Assembly: GCA_964423745.1 (NCBI GenBank) | Contig: CAYRGG010000053.1 | Span: 1-29,261, forward strand | Origin: CAYRGG01 sp964423745 | GTDB lineage: Bacteria; Pseudomonadota; Gammaproteobacteria; Competibacterales; Competibacteraceae | Direction of reading: 5' to 3' | DNA length: 29,261 bases | The notes under the pieces: generated by a model | The model's database searches: none | What the model saw: the letters and a program-made list of their open reading frames with translations, nothing else | What the model was told of the DNA's origin: nothing | In this document: piece by piece, positions 14,960 through 23,944 of the stretch | Layout: each line of letters begins with the position of its first letter | Numbering within the stretch: the stretch's first letter is position 1 | Made by a program: the position numbers and the translations under genes

Positions 14960-16209
14960 GAGCTGGACTCCATGACTTCCACTTTGAGACCGTTAACCGC
15001 GTTGGGCAATTGCGTGGTGACGATTTGATCACCGGGTTGCAACGCCGTACTGCGCACCAAAACCTGCACGTTACCATCCGGGCCGCGATATTCACCGATA
15101 CGCTCCACATCCAGGGCGGTCATACGCCCCTCATCCAGACGATAGATGCGATCCAAACCATACAGGGCTTGTAATGGCAAAATGACCGTATTGTTCTGGG
15201 GAGGTAACGACAGCAACAAGGGAAATAAACGACCTGGCACTAAATTCTCACCCCCTTCGTCGATGCGAAACAAGCCATCCACACCCCCGGCAGCCTGATT
15301 CGTGGCACCACTTAGCCGCACCAACTCAACTTGCAGGGAACGGCCCTCGAGTTGAGCGACGGCCGTCAAGGGCATACCGTCAGCTAACGCCGCGCGCACT
15401 GCGGGCAAATACCGAAACGGAATCTGAGCGCGGATTTCTAATTCTTCCAAGGCATACAGTTCCACCAAAGTTTCATTGACCTGCACGCGATCGCCGGGGG
15501 CCACGGGTAATTCAGAAATACGCCCCACAAACGGGGCGATAACCTGGGTGCGTTGCACATCCAGCTGGGCTTGATCCCGTAGCGCCCTGGCTTTTGCTAG
15601 CCGGGCTTGCAATTGGGCAAGACGAGCACCGTGATCGTCCACATCCAACTGGCGTTGGTTTACCGCCAGCGCCTGACGCTCCACGCTTAGGCGGGCTTCA
15701 TCCACCACGGATTCAGAAGCCATATCCCGGTCCTTGAGATTTAAAGATCGCTGTAATGCTTTCTCGTCCAGGGCCAGCAACGCCTTTTCACGCTCCAGGG
15801 CCGTTAGATCGCTTTGGTGACGACGCCGCTCACTATCCATCAGCGCCTCGATCTCATCCATCTCTGCTTGGCGTTCCCGTTGTTTTAAGGTCATCTCTCG
15901 GTCATCCAAAATGACCAAAGTTTGCCCGGCAGCTACCCGTTGCCCCTCGGCCACCGGCACCTCAGCCACCTCTGCAGCGATGGCGGCACTGAGACTGGCC
16001 TGACGGGGCGCTTCTACCGTACCATAGAGCAAAAAATTCGGGGTATGCAGACCGGGGTCAACCTCTGTGACGTTAACACTCCAAGCCTTCTCTTCCACTT
16101 GTACGGGCGGTAAAGCAGGCTGCGTGGCCCGTAACAGCATAAAACCACCGATAGCCAGAACTAAGATCAGCACGGGCAAGCCGCGCCACAAAACAGTTAA
16201 CTTCTTCAT
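14956..16209 (-). CDS. RND efflux pump periplasmic adaptor subunit (HlyD/MFP family)
   Basis: This protein of about 417 residues starts with one membrane anchor (VLWRGLPVLILVLAIGGFML), so it is held in the inner membrane with its body in the periplasm. The two halves of the biotinyl-lipoyl domain (AAIAAEVAEVPVAEGQRV and VIAPFVGRISELPVAPGDRV) flank a long coiled-coil hairpin of about 120 residues. A beta-barrel and a membrane-proximal domain follow. This is the standard adaptor layout. I prefer the ATG at 16209, 12 bases after the hemH stop, over an in-frame TTG at 16218; neither has a strong ribosome-binding site, which fits coupling to hemH translation. The stop overlaps the permease start, so hemH, adaptor and permease form one operon. 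Confidence 0.92.
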   Translation of the reverse strand: MKKLTVLWRGLPVLILVLAIGGFMLLRATQPALPPVQVEEKAWSVNVTEVDPGLHTPNFLLYGTVEAPRQASLSAAIAAEVAEVPVAEGQRVAAGQTLVILDDREMTLKQRERQAEMDEIEALMDSERRRHQSDLTALEREKALLALDEKALQRSLNLKDRDMASESVVDEARLSVERQALAVNQRQLDVDDHGARLAQLQARLAKARALRDQAQLDVQRTQVIAPFVGRISELPVAPGDRVQVNETLVELYALEELEIRAQIPFRYLPAVRAALADGMPLTAVAQLEGRSLQVELVRLSGATNQAAGGVDGLFRIDEGGENLVPGRLFPLLLSLPPQNNTVILPLQALYGLDRIYRLDEGRMTALDVERIGEYRGPDGNVQVLVRSTALQPGDQIVTTQLPNAVNGLKVEVMESSS

Positions 16210-16221
16210 ACTCCGCAACCG

Positions 16222-17325
16222 CTAACCCGCCGCCCCTAACCTTTCAGCCCGTTGCCGGGTGGCGCGACGTTCCTCAACAACGTCTTGTGAGTCAAAATCC
16301 TTAACAAACTCTGGCCAACCCTGGGTATGGATCATGATGAGGTGTAGTAAAACTTCCATATGGCGATCACTGGTATTGAGAGCAGGAATATAACGAAATT
16401 GCTCACCACCGGCGTCTAGAAACACTTCGCGATTTTCTTGGTCGATTTCTTCTAAGGTTTCCAAACAATCGGCAGAAAAACCTGGACACACCACATCCAC
16501 GCTTTTAATCCCTGCCCGGGCCCAGTCTAAAAGTAGTTCACTGGTGTAGGGTTTTAACCATTCAGCCTTGCCAAACCGGGATTGAAACGAAGTAGTCCAA
16601 TCAGCCGGGTCCAGTTGCAATTGTTCCGCCACGAGACGGGCGGTTTTATGACACTCGCAATGATAGGGATCCCCTGCCAATAGATTACGCTTGGGTAAAC
16701 CGTGAAAGGAAAACAACAGCCGTTGCGGCCTTTCTTGCTCGCTCCAAGCCTCCTTAATGCTCGCTGCTATGGCGTTAATATAGTGGGGATCATCGTGATA
16801 ATGGGTCATCATGCGCAGTTCGGGCAACCAACGCCAGGTTTGCAACTCAGCAGCTACCGCGTCAAAGGTGGAAGCCGTGGTGGCCGCGGAATAGTGGGGA
16901 AATAAGGGAAAAACTAATAAGCGTTGAACGCCAGCATCCCTTAGTTCCTGCAAAGCCGCTGGGATAGAAGGATTACCATAACGCATCCCCAAAGCCACTT
17001 TGACAGGCCCAGGGCATAGAGCCTCGAGTCGTTTTGCTAGAATTTGCGTCTGTTGACGGGCGATGCTGAGCAACGGCGACCCGTTTTCTGTCCAAATGGC
17101 TTGATACTTACGCGCAGAACGGGCAGGTCGCAACGGTAAAATCACGCCATGCAAAATAGCCCACCACAGGGGGCGTGGCAACTCCACCACCCGGGGATCC
17201 CACAAAAATTCTTTTAAATAACGCCGTAACGCTTTTGGCGTTGGCGCATCGGGGGTGCCTAAATTAGTCAACAAGATACCGCTGCAGGGCACTCGATCAT
17301 GGGTAAATGTGTCTTTACCTGACAT
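16222..17325 (-). CDS. hemH: Ferrochelatase
   Basis: The 367-residue enzyme inserts Fe2+ into protoporphyrin IX, the last step of protohaem synthesis. It carries the family's conserved segments: ILLTNLGTPDAPTP near the start, LLVFPLFPHYSAATTAST at 136-153, the catalytic His208 in FSFHGLPKRN and the signature PGFSADCLETLEEI at 281-294 with Glu289. It has a short hydrophilic N-terminal extension and a charged tail after residue 340, making it longer than E. coli HemH (320). GGAG lies 6 bases before the ATG. It is the first gene of a three-gene operon with an RND adaptor and permease and lies 9 kb from the hemCDXY cluster. Confidence 0.97.
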   Translation of the reverse strand: MSGKDTFTHDRVPCSGILLTNLGTPDAPTPKALRRYLKEFLWDPRVVELPRPLWWAILHGVILPLRPARSARKYQAIWTENGSPLLSIARQQTQILAKRLEALCPGPVKVALGMRYGNPSIPAALQELRDAGVQRLLVFPLFPHYSAATTASTFDAVAAELQTWRWLPELRMMTHYHDDPHYINAIAASIKEAWSEQERPQRLLFSFHGLPKRNLLAGDPYHCECHKTARLVAEQLQLDPADWTTSFQSRFGKAEWLKPYTSELLLDWARAGIKSVDVVCPGFSADCLETLEEIDQENREVFLDAGGEQFRYIPALNTSDRHMEVLLHLIMIHTQGWPEFVKDFDSQDVVEERRATRQRAERLGAAG

Positions 17326-17525
17326 GGGTTCTCCATTTAGCTTGCATATACTTAATTGACCTATTGAAGGTTTTAAAAATTATTTTAGCCCTACTTTGAA
17401 TGATAAAATTTCTAGTAAGTTCAAAAGACATGCAATTTCTGTTATCAAAATTCGTTATTGAATGCTACGTTAGTTAAGGATTTAATCCCATTATCTTGAC
17501 CTACCATAAAGAAAGAGGGTTTTTT

Positions 17526-18482
17526 ATGCGCGGTGTTTTCCTGGATAAAGACACGCTTGGCCCTGATGACATCGACGTCAGCTCCTTACATAGCAGTCTT
17601 GCAAATTTTCAATGGTATGGGGACACAGGACCAGAACAGGTGCTTGAACGCATTGCCAAGGCGAATGTAGTTATAACCAATAAGGTCAAGCTAACCGCTG
17701 ACAATTTAAACGGCGCTCGGCAATTAAAGCTTATCTGCGTGGCGGCCACCGGCACCAACAACATCGATTTGGAGGCCGCTGCACGTCTGGGTATTACCGT
17801 CTGCAATTGCCGCGGTTATGGCACACCCTCTGTTGTCCAGCATGTCTTTACGCTGTTGCTCGCTCTCTTCACTCGTTTTACCGATTACCATAGGGCTGTT
17901 ACCGAGGGTCGTTGGCAACAAGCCAAGCAGTTCTGTCTACTGGATTATCCGATCCAGGAACTGGCTGGCAAAACTCTTGGCATTATCGGCTATGGCGAGT
18001 TGGGCCAAGGTGTTGCTCAACTTGCTAAAGCTTTTGGGATGCAGATACTCATTGCTCAACGCCCAGGCACTCTAGAACCCGAAGAAGGTCGTATTCCCCT
18101 CCCTTCCCTATTACCCCAGGTTGATGTACTCAGTATTCATTGCCCCCTCACCCCCGACACCCAGGGACTCATCGGCGAATGGGAACTGGCCCTTATGCGC
18201 CGCGACGCAGTGCTTATTAACACGGCCCGAGGCGGTATTGTAGACGAAACCGCATTGGCCAAAGCTTTACGGCGAGACGCCCTAGGCGGCGCTGGGGTGG
18301 ATGTTCTCACCGAGGAGCCACCCGCACAGGGTAATCCGCTGTTGGCCAACGATATCCCCAATCTGATTGTAACACCACACTGCGCTTGGGGAAGTCGCGA
18401 GTCACGTCAGCGTATGGTGGAACAATTGGTGGAAAATATTCAGGGATTTCTGACTGGACACCCGTTACGGGTAGTGACCTAA
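17526..18482 (+). CDS. D-2-hydroxyacid dehydrogenase, glycerate dehydrogenase-like
   Basis: The 318-residue cytoplasmic enzyme belongs to the D-isomer-specific 2-hydroxyacid dehydrogenases, which interconvert 2-keto and D-2-hydroxy acids with NAD(P)H. The nucleotide-binding motif is GYGELG at 155-160. The catalytic triad is Arg235 (NTARGGIVDE), Glu264 (LTEEPP) and His285 (VTPHCAWGSRESRQR). The last motif, with C-A-W after the histidine, is typical of glycerate dehydrogenase/hydroxypyruvate reductase (HprA). AQR after the second strand may favour NADP(H). I chose the ATG at 17526 because GAGGG lies 6 bases upstream; an in-frame TTG at 17496 would add ten residues without a signal. It is divergent from hemH. 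Substrate assignment is by similarity only. Confidence 0.9.
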   Translation: MRGVFLDKDTLGPDDIDVSSLHSSLANFQWYGDTGPEQVLERIAKANVVITNKVKLTADNLNGARQLKLICVAATGTNNIDLEAAARLGITVCNCRGYGTPSVVQHVFTLLLALFTRFTDYHRAVTEGRWQQAKQFCLLDYPIQELAGKTLGIIGYGELGQGVAQLAKAFGMQILIAQRPGTLEPEEGRIPLPSLLPQVDVLSIHCPLTPDTQGLIGEWELALMRRDAVLINTARGGIVDETALAKALRRDALGGAGVDVLTEEPPAQGNPLLANDIPNLIVTPHCAWGSRESRQRMVEQLVENIQGFLTGHPLRVVT

Positions 18483-18484
18483 GA

Positions 18485-18503
18485 AGCCGTTTCAAAAACG
18501 GTT
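18485..18503. terminator. Possible bidirectional terminator between convergent genes
   Basis: AGCCGTTT, a CAA loop and AAACGGTT form an 8-base stem (one G-T pair) between the converging ends of the hydroxyacid dehydrogenase gene (stop at 18482) and the TRAP binding-protein gene (stop at 18517). The following U-tract is weak on both strands, so this is a tentative terminator. Confidence 0.35.
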
Positions 18504-18516
18504 GCTGTTCCTATGT

Positions 18517-19590
18517 TTACAACCCATTGAGATAAGCACGCTCAGAAATATTCTGCCAAGCCCTAGCCTGGTTTCGAAAGGTTGAAAAAGATGCATACAC
18601 TTTTTCCGACATGGCATCTTTTTCAGCCAATTCAGCAACCACTTGTTCAGACAACGTTTTGAGTCTGTTCAATACCTCATCGGGGAAAGGGCGCAGATCC
18701 ACGTTATGTTTATCCACCAAGGTCTGCAAAGCACCGTTATTCTTGGCAGTAAAATCCGCCAGCATGTCTTGATTGGCCACCCGACAGGCGTTGCTAACAA
18801 TGGCTTGCAGGTCCTCAGGTAGCGCCTCAAAGGCTTCTTTATTGATAAAGGTTTCTAAAGTCGTACCCGGTTCGTGCCAACCGGGGTAATAATAATGCTT
18901 GGCAACTTTATACAACCCAAAAGCCAGATCATTGTAAGGCCCTACCCATTCAGTGGCATCGATGGCACCGGATTGCAGCGAGGTAAAGATTTCACCACCG
19001 GGTAAACTAACTGGGGTACCGCCGGCGCGTCTGAGTACTTCGCCACCCAGCCCTGGAATACGCATTTTTAATCCCTTGAGATCATCGACGGTATTGATTT
19101 CCTTATTAAACCATCCCCCCATTTGCACCCCGGTATTACCCGCAGCTGTCGGGACTAAACCAAACGGTTCATAGACCTCTTGCCATAACCCCATACCACC
19201 ACCATGATAAAGCCAAGCATTCATATTCTGAGCGGTAAACCCAAAGGGCACCGCCGCAAAAAATTGTGCGGCTTCCGATTTACCTTTCCAATAATAAGCA
19301 GCGCCATGACCCATCTCGGCGGTACCGCGGGACACCGCATCAAAAATCTCAAAGGGCGGAACCAATTCTCCAGCACCGTAAACTCTTACCTCCAGGCGAC
19401 CACCACTCATGGTTTTGATGAGTTGTGCGAGAAACTCAGCACCGGTGCCAAGACCTGGAAAATTTTTTGGCCAGGTGGTCACCATTTTCCACTTTATGGG
19501 TTTTTCCTGGGCAAAAACGGGCGCTGTACCTGCCAAACTAAAAAATGTAGCGCCGACAGCTGCTTTTTTAATAACATCACGTCTTTTCAT
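18517..19590 (-). CDS. TRAP transporter solute-binding protein, Tat-exported (TakP/DctP family)
   Basis: The 357-residue protein is the periplasmic binding component of a TRAP transporter. It starts with a twin-arginine signal peptide (MKRRDVIKKAA, then a hydrophobic core) with likely cleavage after APVFA (residues 23-27). The mature protein has the DctP-family fold: KWKMVTTWPKNFPG at its start, GRLEVRVYGAGELVPPFEIFDAVSRGTAEMGH, the MRIPGLGGEVLRRAGG segment with the conserved carboxylate-binding Arg, and ATEWVGPYNDLAFGLY. These resemble TakP, which binds 2-oxo acids, and related carboxylate binders. No membrane subunits (DctQ/DctM) are near, so it is an orphan here. Folding in the cytoplasm before Tat export is consistent with this subfamily. 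The exact ligand cannot be read from the sequence. Confidence 0.9.
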   Translation of the reverse strand: MKRRDVIKKAAVGATFFSLAGTAPVFAQEKPIKWKMVTTWPKNFPGLGTGAEFLAQLIKTMSGGRLEVRVYGAGELVPPFEIFDAVSRGTAEMGHGAAYYWKGKSEAAQFFAAVPFGFTAQNMNAWLYHGGGMGLWQEVYEPFGLVPTAAGNTGVQMGGWFNKEINTVDDLKGLKMRIPGLGGEVLRRAGGTPVSLPGGEIFTSLQSGAIDATEWVGPYNDLAFGLYKVAKHYYYPGWHEPGTTLETFINKEAFEALPEDLQAIVSNACRVANQDMLADFTAKNNGALQTLVDKHNVDLRPFPDEVLNRLKTLSEQVVAELAEKDAMSEKVYASFSTFRNQARAWQNISERAYLNGL

Positions 19591-19628
19591 TTTTTGTGAT
19601 CCTTTTGATTCTCATGACTTACGCAAAA

Positions 19629-19742
19629 ACAGGACTTGGGTAGCTCGTAAAAGAGGTGTTTGCGGCCTGGATGGCCGCAATCAAGCCGGCGAAGCAAGGA
19701 TGTATTCACGGCGTCCTCTGGAACGAGCTGCGTAAGTCCTGT
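19629..19742 (-). repeat. 114-bp MITE-like intergenic repeat, copy B
   Basis: This is the inverted second copy of 149-262, identical in length and about 92 % identical by eye. Here the terminal inverted repeat is clearer: ACAGGACTTGGGTAGCTCGT at the left and the complement of ACGAGCTGCGTAAGTCCTGT at the right. The central TTGCGGCC / GGCCGCAA palindrome is conserved. Immediately left lies a further partial end-like sequence, GACTTACGCA at 19618-19627, as if another element's tip abuts this one. It sits between the divergent TRAP binding-protein gene and ubiD. Confidence 0.8.
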
Positions 19743-19825
19743 TATTAATAGAGCTTACACGCAAAGGACAGCGCAATATCCCTCAATACCCTTCCGAATA
19801 CAGCCCTTTAACCCGGTAATTTAAT

Positions 19826-21292
19826 ATGCACTATCAAGATTTACGCGACTTCATGCTAAAACTAGAACAAGAAAATCAACTTATACGAGTAGCTATGGAA
19901 GTAGACCCCTATCTGGAGATGACTGAAATCTGTGACCGCACCTTACGGGCTGGTGGACCTGCCATTCTTTTTGAGCGTCCCAAGGGTTTTACGATACCCG
20001 TATTAGGTAATTTGTTTGGCACCCCCAAACGAGTAGCCATGGGTATGGGGGAAACAGATGTTAACGCATTACGGGAAGTCGGCAAACTACTGGCTTTTTT
20101 AAAAGAGCCTGACCCACCAAAAGGCATGAAAGACGCCTGGCAAAAACTGCCTATCTTTAAAAAAGTCTTCGACATGGCCCCAAAGAAAGTGCATCGGCCC
20201 CTGTGCCAAGAACATGTTATGGAAGGTTCTGCTGTGGATCTTACTAGGCTTCCTGTACAAACCTGTTGGCCAGAAGATGCCGGTCCCTTGATTACCTGGG
20301 GTTTAGTTATTACCCGAGGTCCCCAGAAACAACGGCAAAATCTCGGTATCTACCGGCAACAGGTGATCGGCCCCAATAAAGTGATTATGCGTTGGCTGTC
20401 CCACCGAGGCGGCGCCCTGGATTTCCGCGACTGGCAACAACACTATCCAGGCGAGCCGTTTCCCATCGCCGTGGCGTTGGGCGCTGATCCGGCCACTACC
20501 CTGGGCGCCGTGACCCCTATACCCGATACCCTCTCGGAATATGCTTTTTCTGGACTGTTACGGGGGGCGCGCACGGAAGTGGCCCAGTGTCTGAGTAATG
20601 ACCTGCAAGTGCCAGCCCGAGCCGAATTTATCCTAGAAGGTCACATTGCGCCCCAGGAAACGGCGCCGGAAGGCCCCTTTGGGGACCATACGGGTTATTA
20701 TAACGAAGTGGAAGAATTTCCCGTGTTTACGGTGGATAAAATCACCCACCGTAGCAATCCCATTTATCACAGCACCTATACGGGCCGGCCACCCGACGAG
20801 CCAGCGGTTCTCGGGGTTGCCCTTAACGAAATTTTTGTGCCTATTTTGCAAAAACAATTTCCAGAAATCCGCGATTTTTATCTGCCCCCCGAAGGCTGCT
20901 CCTACCGCATGGCCGTGGTAAGCATGAGCAAACAGTATCCCGGTCACGCCAAACGCATCATGCTGGGGGTATGGTCCTTTTTAAGACAATTTATGTACAC
21001 CAAGTTTGTGATCATCGTGGATGATGATGTGAACACGCGGGATTGGAAAGATGTCATCTGGGCATTAACAACCCGTATGGACCCCCAGCGGGACACGGTG
21101 CTTATCGATAACACCCCCATCGACTATTTGGATTTTGCGTCCCCGGTTTCCGGGTTAGGCTCCAAAATGGGGCTAGACGCCACCAACAAATGGCCGGGTG
21201 AAACCAAACGTCAATGGGGTCGGCCAATACGCATGAATGAAACGGTAAAAGCACGGGTGGATGCCCTTTGGGAAAGCTTAAATATCAATTGA
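19826..21292 (+). CDS. ubiD: 4-hydroxy-3-polyprenylbenzoate decarboxylase UbiD
   Basis: The 488-residue protein matches E. coli UbiD along its whole length and decarboxylates 4-hydroxy-3-polyprenylbenzoate in ubiquinone biosynthesis using prenylated FMN made by UbiX. Conserved blocks include LRDFMLKLEQENQLIRV at the start, RTLRAGGPAILFERPKG, the cofactor-binding RQNLGIYRQQ and IMRWLSHRGGALD, the acidic EGPFGDHTGYYNE with its catalytic Glu, and DFASPVSGLGSKMGLDATNK near the end. No strong ribosome-binding site is visible before the ATG at 19826, but the N-terminus aligns with E. coli. Its 5' region contains repeat copy B, so its promoter must lie within about 80 bases or inside the repeat. A flavin-reductase-type gene follows on the same strand. 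Confidence 0.97.
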   Translation: MHYQDLRDFMLKLEQENQLIRVAMEVDPYLEMTEICDRTLRAGGPAILFERPKGFTIPVLGNLFGTPKRVAMGMGETDVNALREVGKLLAFLKEPDPPKGMKDAWQKLPIFKKVFDMAPKKVHRPLCQEHVMEGSAVDLTRLPVQTCWPEDAGPLITWGLVITRGPQKQRQNLGIYRQQVIGPNKVIMRWLSHRGGALDFRDWQQHYPGEPFPIAVALGADPATTLGAVTPIPDTLSEYAFSGLLRGARTEVAQCLSNDLQVPARAEFILEGHIAPQETAPEGPFGDHTGYYNEVEEFPVFTVDKITHRSNPIYHSTYTGRPPDEPAVLGVALNEIFVPILQKQFPEIRDFYLPPEGCSYRMAVVSMSKQYPGHAKRIMLGVWSFLRQFMYTKFVIIVDDDVNTRDWKDVIWALTTRMDPQRDTVLIDNTPIDYLDFASPVSGLGSKMGLDATNKWPGETKRQWGRPIRMNETVKARVDALWESLNIN

Positions 21293-21531
21293 TTAGAGTC
21301 AGAAAACCTCCCAGGGATGTTAGCGCCACGTTAAATAAGTCGGCAGATAATACAAGACCTGCTAGCCGATAAAGACAGACAACCGTAAAATGAACATCAA
21401 TAAAGTCAACCTGTAAACCCTGTGCAAGCCAAGGTAAGACCTCCGTGAACCTCACCTATGCAAATTGCTCTAAATCACCGATTCACATTTATTTATCTTC
21501 TAACCTGAATACAAGTAAGGTGTTTTAGTCC

Positions 21532-22557
21532 ATGTCCTACAAGATCACCGTTAAGCCCAGTAACCATACATTTTGGATGGAAGCGGGCGAAAGTGTTTTA
21601 GATGCGGCTTTAAGAGAAGGCTTGAATTTGCCCTATGGATGCCGTGATGGCGCATGCGGTGCTTGCATGGGTAAGGTATTAAGCGGTGAACTGGTCTATC
21701 CAGAGGAAACACCTCCGGGCATCACATCCCAACAACAAGCCGAAGGCAAGGCGTTGTTTTGTCAAGGTCAACCCCGCAGCGATCTACTGATTGAGGCTCG
21801 GGAAGTCGATGCGGTTAAAGACATTCCGATAAAAACGTTACCTTGTCGTGTCGTCGGTCTCCAAAAGTTAGCCCCTGATGTCATGCGCCTTTATCTTAAG
21901 CTACCTGTCTCTGAACGTCTCCAGTTCTTAGCGGGTCAATATTTATCTATTTTGCTGCGGGACGGCCGACGCCGGGATTTTTCCCTAGCCAACGCACCCC
22001 ACGCCGATGAATATCTTGAGATTCATGTCCGTTATGTGCCGGGAGGTCAATTTAGTCAGTTTGTTTTTGAAGAATTGCGGGAAAAGGCTATTTTGCGTTT
22101 TCAAGGTCCACTGGGAACCTTTTTTTTACGAGAAGATTCCCTACGCCCTATTATCATGATGGGAGGTGGTACAGGTTTTGCCCCGCTTAAAGGTATGTTG
22201 GAACATGCTTTTCAAATAGGGATTACGCGCCCCATCCATCTCTACTGGGGAGCCCGTGCCAAACAAGACCTCTATCTCAACGAATTACCCGAGGGGTGGT
22301 TGGAAAAATATCCCAATTTCCGTTATACCCCGGTACTCTCAGCCCCGCACCCTGACGATAATTGGCAAGGTCGTACAGGTTGGGTGCATGAAACTGTGGC
22401 CAGCGATTATCCCGATCTAAAAAACTATGAACTTTATATGAGCGGACCACCCGAAATGATTCAAGCCGCTAAAACTGTATTCTTCGCCCAAGGATTATCG
22501 GAAGATCATCTCTTCTATGATTCTTTTGATTTTTCTCCCGATCCCACTCGGCCTTAG
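21532..22557 (+). CDS. Ferredoxin-NAD(P)H flavin reductase fusion (CDP-6-deoxy-glucoseen-reductase-like)
   Basis: The 341-residue protein joins a plant-type [2Fe-2S] ferredoxin domain to a ferredoxin-NADP reductase-type module. Iron ligands are Cys37, Cys42, Cys45 (GCRDGACGACMG) and Cys77 (FCQGQP). The flavin-binding RxxS is Arg148-Ser151 (RDFSLAN) and the NAD(P)H motif is GGGTGFAP at 211-218. It resembles AscD/E3-type reductases and oxygenase reductase components. Such proteins pass electrons from NAD(P)H through FAD to the iron-sulphur centre. AAGGTG lies 9 bases before the ATG. It follows ubiD by 239 bases on the same strand. As UbiX needs reduced FMN, a role in supplying electrons for ubiquinone synthesis is a reasonable inference; deoxysugar synthesis genes are absent. 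Confidence 0.88.
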   Translation: MSYKITVKPSNHTFWMEAGESVLDAALREGLNLPYGCRDGACGACMGKVLSGELVYPEETPPGITSQQQAEGKALFCQGQPRSDLLIEAREVDAVKDIPIKTLPCRVVGLQKLAPDVMRLYLKLPVSERLQFLAGQYLSILLRDGRRRDFSLANAPHADEYLEIHVRYVPGGQFSQFVFEELREKAILRFQGPLGTFFLREDSLRPIIMMGGGTGFAPLKGMLEHAFQIGITRPIHLYWGARAKQDLYLNELPEGWLEKYPNFRYTPVLSAPHPDDNWQGRTGWVHETVASDYPDLKNYELYMSGPPEMIQAAKTVFFAQGLSEDHLFYDSFDFSPDPTRP

Positions 22558-22598
22558 GGTGATGATTAAAGAAGATTTATACCTGCTTACTTGCAAAG

Positions 22599-23942
22599 CT
22601 AAGAAGCGGCTGATTGAGATGGTTTACCGATGACGGGTTCGTTTCGTTTATCTTCCTTGGGCAACACTAATTCAGTTTTTTCTTCCCTTTTAGAACTGGG
22701 CAACATAGACTCCGTAACTTGGTCGGAAGTTATCATAGTGACGCCCTCCTTTTCCTCAGTACGACCTGACAACAGTTGTAGAGCCATGCGATAGCAGTGC
22801 AATGCGCTTTCCTTATTACCGGTTTCCTCAAGCACCTCACCCAACGCCTGGTAGGCATCTGGAGTAGGAAAATTGGCCAAACTTTTTTCTAAATAACTAC
22901 GGGCTTTACTAAATTGACGGGTCCGTTTTGCCAGACGGCCGCAGGTCAATAGCAGATAAGGATTATCCTTGCGTTCCTTTAGCCAACCTTCAGCGATTTC
23001 CAATTGCTTGGTAACATTCCCCCGTTCAATCTCACCAAAAGCAACCACCAAATGATCGCTCCAATGCTGTTTTATTTTCTGCGCTAACAAGGTCTCTGCT
23101 TCATGGGCTGCGTCATGGTCCCGTAGATAACCCGCATAGTCGATAAGCAGCGCTTCGTCCTGCCGCAGTGACTCCGGCAGACCACGCCATAGCCCTTGTA
23201 AATAACTTAAGCTTTCATTGTGAGACGTCTTTTTAAGCAGTGCTTTGTAAGTTTGCCGTTGCAATTCAGCATAGCGTACCTCATCCATCACATGACTTTT
23301 ACTAAGATCTTTCATAATGCCACGTAAACTATCCCAGTCCTCCAATTGTTGATAGCTCATGGCCAGTAACTCCAAGGCACGGGGTTGGCGTTTATATTGA
23401 TCCAATATCCTTAAGAGGATATCCCGGGCTTCCACTCGCTTACCTTCTTCCAAGAGAAGCTCGGCTTCGCTGATTTTCATGATCAAGGCATGCGAATCAG
23501 GTAACTTATCTGCCTTGTGAAAGTACCCTTCACTACGCCACTGAGCACCTAGTCGCCGGGCAGCGCGGGCCGCGCCAATATAATGTAACGCAGGCACTAG
23601 ACTGGTTTCCGCACCCTTCATAAAGGAGATTTCCGCGGTCTTCCAACGCCCTTCCAAGAGCTGGATAACACCCCTCGTCAAAAGACGTTGGCTACGACGA
23701 CCACGATAGGTTTTGCCTGCTGCCCGCGCTTGACCAGGAACACGCCATAAACCCACTAGAAAACGCAGTAAAATATACAGCATGACGAATGTAATCAATA
23801 AAAAAACCATCGCAAAGGCAACACTGGTTTCAACGGTCCAATTGCCAATACTCAGCAAAGCGTAGCCTGGATCTCCCCGTAATACCCAAGCGATACCTGC
23901 CACGGCAAAAAGGGCCATTACAATGGCGATAACGAACTTCAT
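22599..23942 (-). CDS. hemY: HemY-like membrane protein with TPR repeats
   Basis: The 447-residue protein has two N-terminal membrane helices (FVIAIVMALFAVAGIAWVL and VAFAMVFLLITFVMLYILL) that form the HemY_N domain. A helical, TPR-like region then spans about residues 90-390, with recognisable repeat units such as LLLTCGRLAKRTRQFSKARS and AYQALGEVLEETGNKESALH. The last 50 residues are low-complexity and charged. This is the gammaproteobacterial HemY, not the protoporphyrinogen oxidase of the same name; its exact role in haem synthesis or porphyrin handling is unsettled. It starts two bases after hemX, is the last gene of hemC-hemD-hemX-hemY and converges with the reductase gene. Confidence 0.93.
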   Translation of the reverse strand: MKFVIAIVMALFAVAGIAWVLRGDPGYALLSIGNWTVETSVAFAMVFLLITFVMLYILLRFLVGLWRVPGQARAAGKTYRGRRSQRLLTRGVIQLLEGRWKTAEISFMKGAETSLVPALHYIGAARAARRLGAQWRSEGYFHKADKLPDSHALIMKISEAELLLEEGKRVEARDILLRILDQYKRQPRALELLAMSYQQLEDWDSLRGIMKDLSKSHVMDEVRYAELQRQTYKALLKKTSHNESLSYLQGLWRGLPESLRQDEALLIDYAGYLRDHDAAHEAETLLAQKIKQHWSDHLVVAFGEIERGNVTKQLEIAEGWLKERKDNPYLLLTCGRLAKRTRQFSKARSYLEKSLANFPTPDAYQALGEVLEETGNKESALHCYRMALQLLSGRTEEKEGVTMITSDQVTESMLPSSKREEKTELVLPKEDKRNEPVIGKPSQSAAS

Positions 23943-23944
23943 GA

